Part shown: positions 24,201-32,361 of the stretch, piece by piece
How the letters are laid out: each line of letters opens with the position of its first letter
Numbering within the stretch: position 1 is the first letter of the stretch
From: UBA1573 sp034005165
Lineage (GTDB): Bacteria; Pseudomonadota; Alphaproteobacteria; Micavibrionales; Micavibrionaceae
Direction of reading: 5' to 3'
Length of the DNA stretch: 64,000 nt
Assembly (NCBI GenBank): GCA_034005165.1
Contig: JAVEVE010000006.1
Coordinates: 1 to 64,000, forward strand
Position numbers and translations under genes: made by a program
Notes under the pieces: model-generated
Databases searched by the model: none
The model's input: the letters and a program-made list of their open reading frames with translations, nothing else
Told to the model about the DNA's origin: nothing

Positions 24201-24479
24201 TACCTCAAAGATGAAGGTTTGGAAGTTACGCGCATTAACAAGGTGATGGAAGGTCAGCCGCATATTGCGGACGCTGTGATTAACGGTGAAATCGATCTGA
24301 TTATCAACACAACCAAAGGCGCGCAAACCGTTGTGGATGCGTTCTCGATCCGTCGCTTGGCGCTTATGCATAAAATCCCGTATTACACGCTGATTACCTC
24401 GGCGCGGGCGGCTGTTCTTGCCATTCGCGCAATGCGCGCTAAGGATTTGGATGTCGAACCGTTACAATCCTATTTCTAA
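21216..24479 (+). CDS. carB: Carbamoyl-phosphate synthase large subunit
   Basis: Makes carbamoyl phosphate from bicarbonate, ammonia and two ATP. The 1087 residues contain two ATP-grasp halves, each beginning with a nucleotide-binding start (IIGAGPIVIGQACEFDYSG near 12 and ILGGGPNRIGQGIEFDY near 570). Each half has the metal-site motif (EMNPRVSRSSALASKATG, then EVNPRASRTVPFVAKATG). The last 140 residues form the MGS-like allosteric domain (LVATGGTCSYLKDEG). A ribosome-binding site (AAGAGAAG) precedes ATG 21216. It completes the carA-carbonic anhydrase-carB unit and is followed by a terminator. Confidence 0.98.
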   Translation: MPKRTDLKSILIIGAGPIVIGQACEFDYSGTQACKALREEGYRVILVNSNPATIMTDPGLADATYVEPITPEVVAKILEKERPDALLPTMGGQTALNTALALSKNGTLKRLGIELIGANEDAIEKAEDRQKFRDIMDTLGLESPKSEVVNTLQQAIEALPFIGLPAIIRPSFTLGGTGGGIAYNKDEFEKIVKEGLDASPINEVLVEESVLGWKEYEMEVVRDKNDNCIIVCSIENIDPMGVHTGDSITVAPALTLTDKEYQIMRNASLAVLRGIGVETGGSNVQFGVNPENGRMVVIEMNPRVSRSSALASKATGFPIAKVAAKLAVGYTLDELGNDITGGRTPASFEPTIDYVVTKIPRFAFEKFRGTDPKLTTAMKSVGEAMAIGRNFEESMQKALRSLEKGLTGFDDMMIGGTDTPHPDQIRAALAKPTPQRLLYVAQAIRIGMSLDDIYAITKYDKWYLERIKHIVDTENDVKTHGLPISGDGWMKLKSMGFSDARLAKLVGVKEEAVTRARHKHHVHPVYKRIDSCAAEIPSDTAYMYSTYEGDGFNEPACEMAASNNKKVVILGGGPNRIGQGIEFDYCCVHAAYALKEAGFETIMINCNPETVSTDYDTSDRLYFEPLTPEDVIELIKAESKNGEVLGAIVQLGGQTPLMLTKHLMAAGIKILGTDPDSIDIAEDRERFQKLLHQLKLKQPPNALATSVKDAYEKAETLGFPIVIRPSYVLGGAGMEIVQTMEELQRYISTAVRVSGSSPVLLDRYLSGAIEVDVDVLSDGEDVYVTGVMEHVEEAGIHSGDSACVLPPYSLPYKTVREIEKQAEKLARALKVNGLMNVQFAVKRNKNTGENDVFIIEVNPRASRTVPFVAKATGVPVAKIAARVMAGEKLSSFKSLLKGMTTDHIAVKAPVFPFSRFSGVDPLLGPEMKSTGEVIGLDREIGHAFAKSQLGAGIRIPSSGTVFLSVKDSDKAELIPLARDLTEMGFKLVATGGTCSYLKDEGLEVTRINKVMEGQPHIADAVINGEIDLIINTTKGAQTVVDAFSIRRLALMHKIPYYTLITSARAAVLAIRAMRAKDLDVEPLQSYF

Positions 24480-24495
24480 GACATGAGTAAGAAAG

Positions 24496-24519
24496 GAGCC
24501 GCAATTTGCGGCTCTTTTT
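24496..24519 (+). terminator. Terminator after carB
   Basis: GAGCCGC and GCGGCTC form a 7-bp stem around AATTT, followed by five T residues. It starts 17 bases after the carB stop. On the minus strand it also lies downstream of the small gene ending at 24532. Confidence 0.85.
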
Positions 24520-24531
24520 CTCTTTATTTCA

Positions 24532-24687
24532 TTATCTAGGCATCTGCCCATACGGATATAAAACTTTCGGACATTGCTTTTGTGCGTGCTCTGCCGGTTC
24601 TTTTGGAGTGCTTAGGCTTGCGGCCCATTGTCTAGAGATATCTAATCTGGAATGATTGTTGCGGTCTCTTTTTTCTTTTGCGTCCAT
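24532..24687 (-). CDS. Small 51-residue protein, unknown
   Basis: A short frame starting MDAKEKRDRNNHSRL and ending YPYGQMPR. It has an unusually good ribosome-binding site (AAAAGGAGGG, five bases before ATG 24687), which is the main reason to believe it. The product is polar, with one tryptophan and one cysteine, and has no signal peptide or membrane helix. It lies in the gap between carB and greA, antisense to both, and ends facing the carB terminator. The remaining bases of the gap are AT-rich. I do not recognise it. Confidence 0.45.
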   Translation of the reverse strand: MDAKEKRDRNNHSRLDISRQWAASLSTPKEPAEHAQKQCPKVLYPYGQMPR

Positions 24688-24801
24688 GGAACCCTCCTTT
24701 TAAATATGAAAACTAACATTTTATAAAGTTTTTCCCAGAACAAATCAACAAAATTATGTTTGGGTTGATTTCCTTCCCCTAACTGGCTATGCTTACTTAT
24801 T

Positions 24802-24838
24802 CCCGCCCGACAGTGAAATCAGGGCGGGTTCGTTTTTG
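24802..24838 (+). terminator. Terminator-like hairpin in the greA leader
   Basis: CCCGCCC (24802-24808) and GGGCGGG (24822-24828) form a strong 7-bp stem followed by TTCGTTTTTG. It ends about 20 bases before the greA start and points the same way, so it would stop transcripts entering greA unless bypassed. It may be an attenuator or the end of a short leader RNA. Confidence 0.6.
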
Positions 24839-24859
24839 TTAGAATTTAGAGGTTTTAAA

Positions 24860-25333
24860 ATGGACAAGATCCCTATGACACAAGCCGGTTTTGATGCTTT
24901 GGAAAAAGAGCTCAAAAACCTAAAATCTGTCGAACGCCCTGCCGTGATTGAAGCTATTGCCGAAGCACGCGGTCATGGAGATTTGTCCGAGAATGCCGAA
25001 TACCATGCGGCGCGTGAACGCCAGAGCTTTATCGAAGGCCGCATCAAAGAACTTGAAGCCGTTATATCCTCTTCTCAAATCATTGACCACACGTCTTTGA
25101 GCGGTGAAGTTGTCAAGTTTGGTGCCACTGTTGTGATCGTTGATGAAGAAACCGATGAAGAGATGAAGTTTCAAATTGTCGGGGCGTATGAGTCCGATGC
25201 CGATAACGGAAAAATTTCCGTGACAGCTCCTATGGCACGCGGTTTAATCGGGAAAGCGATCGGCGACTCTGTCGAAGTTCACTCTCCGAAAGGCCGCCGT
25301 TCTTACGAAATTCTGGAAGTTCTCTATATATAG
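24860..25333 (+). CDS. greA: Transcript cleavage factor GreA
   Basis: Rescues arrested RNA polymerase by stimulating cleavage of backtracked transcripts. ATG 24860 was chosen because AGAGG precedes it and the 157-residue product then starts MDKIPMTQAGFDALEKELKNL like other GreA proteins. The N-terminal coiled coil carries the tip acidic residues in HGDLSENAEYHAARERQSF, and the C-terminal FKBP-like domain ends SPKGRRSYEILEV. The stop is two bases from the convergent htpG stop. The hairpin upstream suggests attenuation. Confidence 0.96.
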   Translation: MDKIPMTQAGFDALEKELKNLKSVERPAVIEAIAEARGHGDLSENAEYHAARERQSFIEGRIKELEAVISSSQIIDHTSLSGEVVKFGATVVIVDEETDEEMKFQIVGAYESDADNGKISVTAPMARGLIGKAIGDSVEVHSPKGRRSYEILEVLYI

Positions 25334-25335
25334 CT

Positions 25336-27252
25336 TCAGGCTGCTAGTCCCTTGCCCAAAAACAGAGACATCCGTCTGGCGAAGCCGGACGGGTCTTTGA
25401 GAGGCTCGCCCTGAATAATCAAAGCCTGATCGAATAAAAGTTCCGCGGCGTCAGCTAACAACTCAAGTTGGGTTTTATCGACAGCCATCTTGTCCAATGA
25501 TTTGATCAATGAATGATCAGGGTTGATCTCAAGAACAGGCTTTGCATTACTTTCAAATTGCTGATGGACTTTGAGAACACGCCCCATGTGCAAATCAACA
25601 TCTGTTTCGCCAGCCACGAGACATACCGGAGAATCCGTCAGACGGTCGGAAATGCGGACGTTTGAAATACGGTCGGACAATCTTTCTGCCAAATATGCAA
25701 CCAGACTTGCTCGATCTCTTGCCTCTTCGCTTTTGACATCGTTGTCATTCTGAGGCTCTGATTTTTCTGCATCGGGCAACGGGAATTTCGAGAGATCGAT
25801 AGCCCCTTTGGTTACCGAGATAAATTTCTTACCTTTGAAATCCATGACGACAGGCAGCCAGAAATCATCAATTGTATCCTTGAGGATCAGAACTTCAAGC
25901 CCGCGCTTTTTCAGGCCTTCAATTTGTGGGGAATTGCGCAATGCTTCTACATTCTCTCCAGAAATATAGTAGATAGCATCCTGCCCCTCTTTCATACGTT
26001 TTATGTACTCATCAAGCGAGGTCAATTCTTCGCTCGATTGTGTTGTATAGAAGCGGCATATTTTAAATATGTATTCACGATGTTCAACGGCATCATACAA
26101 GCCTTCTTTAACGACTGCGCCGAATTGCTGCCAGAAGGCCGTAAAGGCCGTTTTATCATCGCGTGATAGTTTATCCAGATCACCCAGAATGCGTTTGGTT
26201 ACACTTGATCTGATTTTGTGAACAATCGGATTTTGTTGCAGAACTTCACGGCTGATATTGAGTGGCAGATCCTCACTATCGATGACACCACGAATAAAGC
26301 GCATCCATGGATACATCAGACCTTCACAATCATCCGTAATAAAAATACGCCTTACATAAAGTCGTACAGAATGTTTCCGGCTTGGGTCGTAGAGATCAAA
26401 CGGACGTAGTGTCGGAATATACAAGAGCGCCGTATAGTCTATTTTCCCTTCGGCGTGCCAATGTGCGGTGACAGAAGGCTGATCCAGTCCCATAGAGCCT
26501 GAAACCATGGCAAAAAATTCCTGATATTGCTCTTCGGTAATTTCTGATTTTGGACGCATCCAGATAGCTGATGCGCTATTTACAGGCTCAACCTCGTTTG
26601 TTCCGACATAGATCGGCAAATTGACGTGGTTGGAGTATGTTACAATGATACGTTTTAATTTTTCTTCCAGAAGAAACTCACTGGCATCATCTTTGATATG
26701 CAGAGAGATCAAAGTTCCGCATGGAGAGCTCAGTGCACTTTGCTCTTCTCCTGTGGCTTCGCGGATAGAAAATCCAGAAATTCCATCTGACTCCCATGCC
26801 CATGTGTCTTGTGCTCCTGCTTTTTTGGAGATGACAGTAACTTTATCTGCCGCCATGAAGGATGAATAAAATCCCACCCCGAATTGTCCGATCAAATTTG
26901 GAGTATTTCCGGTTCCCGCCTTTTTCAGTTGCTCCATCAAGGCGCGCGTTCCGGATTTGGCAATCGTACCCAGATTTTCAATCATCTCGTCTTTGCTCAT
27001 GCCTATACCGGTATCACGGATTGTGACCATACGGTTTGTTGCATCTACATCGAGACGGATATCAAACCCGCCATGGCCCTTCAAAAGATCCGGATTGGCT
27101 ATAGCATCATAGCGCAAGCGGTCACAGGCATCAGCACTGTTTGAAACCAATTCGCGGATGAAAACATCGCGATTGGAATACAGGGCATGCGTTACAATCT
27201 CCAACAGACGCGCAACGTCTGCACCAAAATTCATTGTGTGTATATCAGTCAT
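25336..27252 (-). CDS. htpG: Hsp90-family chaperone HtpG
   Basis: ATP-dependent cytoplasmic chaperone of 638 residues. The N-terminal GHKL ATPase domain shows LYSNRDVFIRELVSNSADACDRLRY (with the catalytic Glu and magnesium Asn), IRDTGIGMS and IGQFGVGFYSSF. The middle client-binding domain and C-terminal dimerisation domain follow at normal length. The start is ATG 27252. It reads against greA with almost no gap, so the two genes may share a short antisense overlap of their transcript ends. No heat-shock promoter was recognised upstream. Confidence 0.97.
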   Translation of the reverse strand: MTDIHTMNFGADVARLLEIVTHALYSNRDVFIRELVSNSADACDRLRYDAIANPDLLKGHGGFDIRLDVDATNRMVTIRDTGIGMSKDEMIENLGTIAKSGTRALMEQLKKAGTGNTPNLIGQFGVGFYSSFMAADKVTVISKKAGAQDTWAWESDGISGFSIREATGEEQSALSSPCGTLISLHIKDDASEFLLEEKLKRIIVTYSNHVNLPIYVGTNEVEPVNSASAIWMRPKSEITEEQYQEFFAMVSGSMGLDQPSVTAHWHAEGKIDYTALLYIPTLRPFDLYDPSRKHSVRLYVRRIFITDDCEGLMYPWMRFIRGVIDSEDLPLNISREVLQQNPIVHKIRSSVTKRILGDLDKLSRDDKTAFTAFWQQFGAVVKEGLYDAVEHREYIFKICRFYTTQSSEELTSLDEYIKRMKEGQDAIYYISGENVEALRNSPQIEGLKKRGLEVLILKDTIDDFWLPVVMDFKGKKFISVTKGAIDLSKFPLPDAEKSEPQNDNDVKSEEARDRASLVAYLAERLSDRISNVRISDRLTDSPVCLVAGETDVDLHMGRVLKVHQQFESNAKPVLEINPDHSLIKSLDKMAVDKTQLELLADAAELLFDQALIIQGEPLKDPSGFARRMSLFLGKGLAA

Positions 27253-27312
27253 ACATGATTATTTAGCAAGGATAGAGATTTTGTCCAGAGAGGAATATGC
27301 CAAATCTTAATT

Positions 27313-27828
27313 TTACACAGGGTGACGATGGGTTGGCTCGGCATGAGCCGCTTTCTTGATGGTTTCTCTGGCTTTTTCTTCGGCCGATATAGCAACATCC
27401 CACGCCCCTTTTAACTTTGGGTGGTCTTTGACCAGCGTACGCAAAATTTCTAAATTATGCTGACTTTGTTCACCCACCTTTATACCGGGCAACGTATCCG
27501 AAATTGATGCTCCGAATGCTGAGGTAAATGCATCGTATAAATCCGGATCATTTCGAAGAGTTTTGGCAAACTTGCCGATCCCTGAACGTGAAATATCGAA
27601 GCTACTTCCCAAAATACTTTGCCTCAACAAAGCTTGAGTTGCCATATGAATGTGTTCTCTATCGTAATTTAAAAGCTCTGCAGCAGACTCAGCATTCGAT
27701 ATCATATTGGCAAGCTGGTATGCTCCATCCTTTATGCCCAAAATTCCTGAAATATAACCCCGCAGATATCTTCGATCTGCGAGGGTATGATCTCTTTTAG
27801 ACGGATCTTCTGGCATTTTCCGGCTCAT
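27313..27828 (-). CDS. Unknown 171-residue helical protein
   Basis: I do not recognise this protein. It is charged at the N-terminus (MSRKMPEDPSKRDHTLADRRYLRGYISG), largely helical by composition, and ends in a His-rich tail (EPTHRHPV). It has no signal peptide, membrane segment or metal-binding cluster. It follows another unknown gene by three bases and precedes htpG by 60, so it is the last of a three-gene run. None of the three neighbours suggests a function. Confidence 0.6.
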   Translation of the reverse strand: MSRKMPEDPSKRDHTLADRRYLRGYISGILGIKDGAYQLANMISNAESAAELLNYDREHIHMATQALLRQSILGSSFDISRSGIGKFAKTLRNDPDLYDAFTSAFGASISDTLPGIKVGEQSQHNLEILRTLVKDHPKLKGAWDVAISAEEKARETIKKAAHAEPTHRHPV

Positions 27829-27831
27829 AAG

Positions 27832-28098
27832 CTAGTGTTTCAGATTTATATCTTTAGACCCTGCAGCAGGCCCCATTGACTTGCCGTCATGAGCCAGTGA
27901 TTCTTGCAATGATCCAGATTCAGGGAAACGAACTGCTGTTCCGTTTATTGTCATCTCAAGAGCCGGTGTCGGCATTCTTGCCGTTGTCGCAAGATCAAGT
28001 GGCGTCATATGTGCATCGCTCACTTTAAGGGCGGTCATTGCCTTTAACAACAATTCAGATGCCTGAGTTGTCCCCTGTGTCATCCATACTTCAGTCAT
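27832..28098 (-). CDS. Unknown 88-residue protein
   Basis: A small soluble protein beginning MTEVWMTQGTTQASELLLKAM, with a short helical first third, a TINGTAVRFPESGSL segment and a polar tail. No family is recognised. It has a good ribosome-binding site (GGAGG, seven bases before the ATG) and sits 17 bases after one unknown gene and three before the next, so the three are probably co-transcribed. Confidence 0.55.
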   Translation of the reverse strand: MTEVWMTQGTTQASELLLKAMTALKVSDAHMTPLDLATTARMPTPALEMTINGTAVRFPESGSLQESLAHDGKSMGPAAGSKDINLKH

Positions 28099-28115
28099 TT
28101 TAGTCCTCCGTTTTG

Positions 28116-28517
28116 TTAATCACGGACGACTAAATACACTCCGTGAACAACATCTCTTCCATCAAACCGGATGGCCAATGCTAAATTTTTGGCATTCCGG
28201 AACATATCAACTTTTTCTGGAGGAATCACGCTATTTAATTCCGCGACTGCTCCGCCCATCTGAACGATTCCAATAATGTTACGGGAAACATCCCATTCCA
28301 CCCATTCAGGAATGTCCTGAAACTCGTGATCCACAACTAAAACGATGCGGTCATCGCGTTTCATGACCAACATATCTGCAACGATTGGGCCATTTGTTCC
28401 TATTAAAGGTTTTTCCGGCTCATTATCGCTCGTGCTTGTTGGTACGTGCGGTTTCTCCGCCCTCTTCCAACCACCAAGGTATAGGCAATATGTTAAAAAA
28501 CGCTTTAAACTGGACAT
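28116..28517 (-). CDS. Unknown 133-residue protein
   Basis: Start ATG 28517 is favoured over an in-frame TTG because GAGGA sits five bases before it. The product starts MSSLKRFLTYCLYLGGW, a short hydrophobic stretch that could be a weak membrane anchor. A soluble domain follows with VADMLVMKRDDRIVLVVDHEF and IPEWVEWD, strands typical of a small beta-rich domain. I cannot name a family. It is the first of three unknown genes that lie where ddl or ftsQ often follow murB. Confidence 0.55.
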   Translation of the reverse strand: MSSLKRFLTYCLYLGGWKRAEKPHVPTSTSDNEPEKPLIGTNGPIVADMLVMKRDDRIVLVVDHEFQDIPEWVEWDVSRNIIGIVQMGGAVAELNSVIPPEKVDMFRNAKNLALAIRFDGRDVVHGVYLVVRD

Positions 28518-28637
28518 CTTTTCCTCAGGAATGGGCAAAAACTTCTTAGGCGGGGCGAATCAAAAGACTAACATTCTTATTTTCGATACTTAAAGTACCA
28601 TAAATTTGGCAGTTTCAATATTCAAAAATCGCGCATG

Positions 28638-28664
28638 GCCATTTTATCAGAGCGACAAAATGGC
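28638..28664 (-). terminator. Possible terminator hairpin after murB
   Basis: GCCATTTT and AAAATGGC form an 8-bp stem around an 11-base loop, about 50 bases after the murB stop. The T-run (ATTTTT) comes only after a GC-rich gap on the minus strand, so the structure is weak as a terminator. It lies in the 197-base gap between murB and the three unknown genes, which suggests the cell-wall operon ends here. Confidence 0.35.
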
Positions 28665-28714
28665 TCAAACTTTCTGAGTTTTCAGAGTGTTATCAGATTC
28701 TCAAGGGCACCTGA

Positions 28715-29668
28715 CTATTTGCGTCCCAAAATGACGATTTCCCACTGAAGGTTATAGCCATTGCATTGTTCCCTGACTCGATGCCGGATTTCTTCGCCGA
28801 GGGTTTCAAGGTCCGCCGCCGTTGCAGTTCCTGTATTGATCATGAAATTGGCATGGAGTTCAGACATTTGTGCACCACCAATTGTCAGTCCCCGCCCGCC
28901 AACTTTATCAACCAATTGCCATGCTTTTGTGCCTTCAGGCAGCCCTGCAGCCGCCAGGTCTTCCGGCTTCGGATTCTTAAATGTTGAACCCCCAGTTTGA
29001 GATCTTATCGGCTGGGTTTGTGATCTCTTTTCCCTGATATCGGTCATATGGCGTTTAATTTGCTCTGCATCACCTGCTCGCCCCTGAAGTGTTGCACCGA
29101 CAGCAATCCACCCTTCCGGAATCTCTGAATGACGATAGCTCATTTTCATATCGTCCGCTGTCAGGAATTGGCGCATCCCTTTTTTGTCAATGAACTCTGC
29201 ATTAACAAGAACATCCCGAATTTCAGAGCCGTAGGCTCCGGCATTCAACGCCAAGGCCCCTCCTATTGATCCGGGAATACCACACAAAAACTCTAACCCA
29301 CTTATATTCTTATCCGCCGCAGCTTCTGCTGCATTCACATCCAGAACAGCAGACCCGAAATACATTTGGTAATCTTCAAGTTCCTTGATGACATTAAATT
29401 CACGTCCGAGACGAATAACAACGCCCTCAACTCCCCTATCGCGAACTATCGCATTCGACAGGACACCAAGTATATTGACAGGAATATTCCCGTTTACTTC
29501 AGATAAGAACTTTTGAAGGTCTTCGACATCGGCAGGTTTAAAAAGAATATCCGCCTGACCGCCTGTACGAAACCAGCCAACTTTTCCCAATGGTGCATTT
29601 ATTGAATATCGTCCGCGAACTTCCGGTAAATCAGATTGGGACAGAAGATTTCTGGCAGCTTCACCCAT
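28715..29668 (-). CDS. murB: UDP-N-acetylenolpyruvoylglucosamine reductase
   Basis: FAD- and NADPH-dependent reduction giving UDP-MurNAc. The chosen start is ATG 29668, which overlaps the murC stop by eight bases and has AAAAGG upstream; in-frame codons further up would lie deep inside murC. The product of 317 residues starts MGEAARNLLSQ. FAD-binding features GKVGWFRTGGQADIL and GIPGSIGGALALNAGAYG are clear, followed by the catalytic serine region TGGSTFKNP and the C-terminal SELHANFMIN. It is the last recognisable gene of the cell-wall cluster. Confidence 0.95.
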   Translation of the reverse strand: MGEAARNLLSQSDLPEVRGRYSINAPLGKVGWFRTGGQADILFKPADVEDLQKFLSEVNGNIPVNILGVLSNAIVRDRGVEGVVIRLGREFNVIKELEDYQMYFGSAVLDVNAAEAAADKNISGLEFLCGIPGSIGGALALNAGAYGSEIRDVLVNAEFIDKKGMRQFLTADDMKMSYRHSEIPEGWIAVGATLQGRAGDAEQIKRHMTDIREKRSQTQPIRSQTGGSTFKNPKPEDLAAAGLPEGTKAWQLVDKVGGRGLTIGGAQMSELHANFMINTGTATAADLETLGEEIRHRVREQCNGYNLQWEIVILGRK

Positions 29669-31139
29669 TGACGACACCTTTTTCATTTGCATCCAGATTA
29701 TCAGACCAGATTTCATCCAGTTCCTGAGGCAATTTATGCGCCCAGTATGTAATACTTCCCGCTCCCAGACAAATAACGACATCTCCAGGTTTTGCGAGTT
29801 CCGACACTTGCTGCGCCATTGTCTCCGCACCTTCAAGCGCTATGACGTGGCGGTGACCATGTGCTTTGATACCTTCAACTAAGGTATCTTTGTTTGCCCC
29901 TTCAATCGGTGTTTCACCAGCGGCATAGACATCCGCGACAATAACACTGTCCGCCTCATCAAAACAGGTGCAGAACTCCTCGAAAAGATCGTGAAGACGG
30001 GAGTATCTGTGCGGTTGAACGACTGCAATGATCCGCCCACCATTATCAGAGACAACCTGACGGCCGGCCTTTAAAACAGCCATAATTTCAACAGGATGGT
30101 GACCGTAATCATCCACAACCAACACACCGTTTGATACGCCTGTTCTAGTAAAGCGGCGCTTGACTCCCCCAAAATCGGACAAGGATTTTTTGATTGCACT
30201 TTCCGATATTCCCAACCGTGCGGCGGCGGCAATCGCAGCACACGCATTCTGGACATTGTGTTGCCCCATCATGGGGAGAAAAATATCTGTAATCGTGCGC
30301 TCTTGTTCATCCAGATAGACATGGCCTGCAATCACGACATCAAATGTTGATCCCAGAGAATTACTGCGTATATTATCTGCTCGAACGTCGGCTTGCTTGT
30401 TAAAGCCGTATGTCACAATCGTACGATTTGAGACCTCGGGAATAAGGCCTTGAACGACATGATGATCGAGGCATAAAATTGCTGTTCCATAAAACGGGAT
30501 TTGTCGGATATAGAGCAAATAGGCTTCGCGCACATTCTCGAATGAACCATAATGTTCCATATGTTCTGGATCAATGTTGGTGACGATTGCCATCGTTGCG
30601 GGCAACCGCGTAAAAGATCCGTCACTTTCATCTGCTTCCACAACCATCCAATCGCCCTGCCCCAGTCGGGCATTTGTTCCATAGGCGTTAATGATACCGC
30701 CGTTAATAACAGTTGGATCAAGATCTCCAGATTCAAGCATTGCACCAACCAACGAAGTGGTCGTAGTTTTACCGTGCGTTCCTGCAATCGTGATCGTCCA
30801 TTTGAGGCGCATAAGTTCCGCCAGCATTTCAGCGCGCGCAACAATCGGTAATTTTAATTCGCGAGCAGCTTTAAGTTCGGTGTTGTCTTGTTTGATCGCG
30901 GACGAAATCACAACGGCGCCGACATATTTTCCGTTTTCATCCTTGAGATTCTCAGGATCGTGCCCGATAGAAACTTTAATTCCCTTCGCCGCTAAACGCT
31001 CCGTATTGTAATTCCCAGAAATATCGCTGCCTTGTACTGTGTATCCCAATGATGCCAAGGCCTCGGCGATACCGCTCATGCCGATGCCGCCGATCCCCAT
31101 AAAGTGAAGTGTTCCGATTTCGGGCGGGATATGCCGCAT
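29661..31139 (-). CDS. murC: UDP-N-acetylmuramate--L-alanine ligase
   Basis: Adds L-alanine to UDP-MurNAc, the first amino acid of the stem peptide. The N-terminal Rossmann part shows HFMGIGGIGMSGIAEAL. The ATP-binding P-loop is AGTHGKTTTTSLVGAM. Middle-domain residues VVEADESDGSF and the C-terminal ligase domain (VDDYGHHPVE) are as in the family. Length 492. It starts 80 bases after murG, one of the larger gaps within the cluster, and overlaps murB. Confidence 0.97.
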   Translation of the reverse strand: MRHIPPEIGTLHFMGIGGIGMSGIAEALASLGYTVQGSDISGNYNTERLAAKGIKVSIGHDPENLKDENGKYVGAVVISSAIKQDNTELKAARELKLPIVARAEMLAELMRLKWTITIAGTHGKTTTTSLVGAMLESGDLDPTVINGGIINAYGTNARLGQGDWMVVEADESDGSFTRLPATMAIVTNIDPEHMEHYGSFENVREAYLLYIRQIPFYGTAILCLDHHVVQGLIPEVSNRTIVTYGFNKQADVRADNIRSNSLGSTFDVVIAGHVYLDEQERTITDIFLPMMGQHNVQNACAAIAAAARLGISESAIKKSLSDFGGVKRRFTRTGVSNGVLVVDDYGHHPVEIMAVLKAGRQVVSDNGGRIIAVVQPHRYSRLHDLFEEFCTCFDEADSVIVADVYAAGETPIEGANKDTLVEGIKAHGHRHVIALEGAETMAQQVSELAKPGDVVICLGAGSITYWAHKLPQELDEIWSDNLDANEKGVVNG

Positions 31140-31219
31140 ATTCTAAATTCCCTAGCTATTTGATTAAGATAGGTGAGATAACTCACTCCCCGCCTTTATT
31201 GCAAAATGACAGGAAAATC

Positions 31220-32347
31220 TCAATGTTTTTCGACGGGAATTTCTCTGGATATCAAGGCTTCCAGACGTTTAGCCGCATCCCGAATGCCGATTGTATGCGC
31301 TTTACGTGCCATATGTTCCAGCTTTTCGGGCGTTTCGATCAATTCCGTTAACGTTTTTGTTAACGATTCAACCGTAAGTGTTTTTTCTTCAACGACCAAT
31401 CCCGCCTCTTCTTTTTCCATTTGGGCGGCATTATAAAGCTGTTGCTGGTCCCTGTTCCAAGGGAATGGGACATAGATTGCCGGACGCCCTGCAGCTGAGA
31501 GTTCGGCTATCGTGCTGGCTCCGGAGCGCGTAATCAATAAATGAGCTTTCGAGAGTATGTCCGCCATATCCGAAAAGAATGGTCTGACATCTGATCGAAA
31601 TTGTTTTCCTTCATATGCTTGTTTGACCATCTCCAGATCATCTGCTCTGGTCTGATGGTATACAAACAAACGGTGATGCAATTCCGAAGGTAGAGCAGCA
31701 ATAGCTTTTGGCACAATTTCAGCGAAACATTTTGCACCTTGTGACCCGCCAACAACCATCAGATAGAATGTGCCGATTGCAGGGTTCGGGTATGAAACAG
31801 TTCCAAGATGAGAAATATCCTTACGCACTGGATTTCCAGTCGTCACGCATTTTGAACACCATTCTGGTTTTAGTCCTGTGGTATGGCTCGCCGAAAGTGC
31901 CAGTCTCTTGGCATTAGGCGCCAAGAGTGCATTGGCCATTCCAAGAATAGCGTTTTGTTCATGAAGAATGGTAGGTATAGCGCGATGCTGGGCAGCAAAA
32001 ACTGGTGGGGCAGACGGATACCCCCCGAAGCCTACAACGGCAGCCGGTTTCAAACGTGAGATTAAACCATGGGACTGAAGATAGCCGCGCGCTAATGCCA
32101 GAATACCCGAAATCTTTCCTTTTAAACCTGACGTGTAAGCGCCTGAAGCAATGACATAACGTTCGACAGATTGATCTAGCCCATCAAAATACTTCAAACC
32201 CCTCACATCCGTGGCAACAGCAACTTTATAATTTGCGGACAGCAGCTCTTCAGCTAAGGCACGCGCAGGGAAAACATGACCGCCCGTCCCGCCTGCCGAG
32301 AGCAGGATCATTTTTTTTTCGGGTTTTTGTTCAGGAGTTTTACCCAT
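31220..32347 (-). CDS. murG: Lipid II synthase MurG (UDP-GlcNAc transferase)
   Basis: Transfers GlcNAc onto lipid I at the inner face of the membrane. The GT-B fold is marked by SAGGTGGHVFPA near the start, GFGGYPSAPP, HEQNAILGMAN, and in the second half GGSQGA and the donor-binding RSGASTIAEL. ATG 32347 is taken as the start; a second ATG at residue 13 (MILLSAGG) is possible. The gene follows ftsW by 14 bases. Confidence 0.97.
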   Translation of the reverse strand: MGKTPEQKPEKKMILLSAGGTGGHVFPARALAEELLSANYKVAVATDVRGLKYFDGLDQSVERYVIASGAYTSGLKGKISGILALARGYLQSHGLISRLKPAAVVGFGGYPSAPPVFAAQHRAIPTILHEQNAILGMANALLAPNAKRLALSASHTTGLKPEWCSKCVTTGNPVRKDISHLGTVSYPNPAIGTFYLMVVGGSQGAKCFAEIVPKAIAALPSELHHRLFVYHQTRADDLEMVKQAYEGKQFRSDVRPFFSDMADILSKAHLLITRSGASTIAELSAAGRPAIYVPFPWNRDQQQLYNAAQMEKEEAGLVVEEKTLTVESLTKTLTELIETPEKLEHMARKAHTIGIRDAAKRLEALISREIPVEKH

Positions 32348-32361
32348 TTTAGCCTATATAG

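Noticed and set aside
29669..29836. Longer murB start
   Set aside because: The in-frame extension lies entirely inside murC and lacks similarity to MurB; ATG 29668 has a fitting ribosome-binding site.
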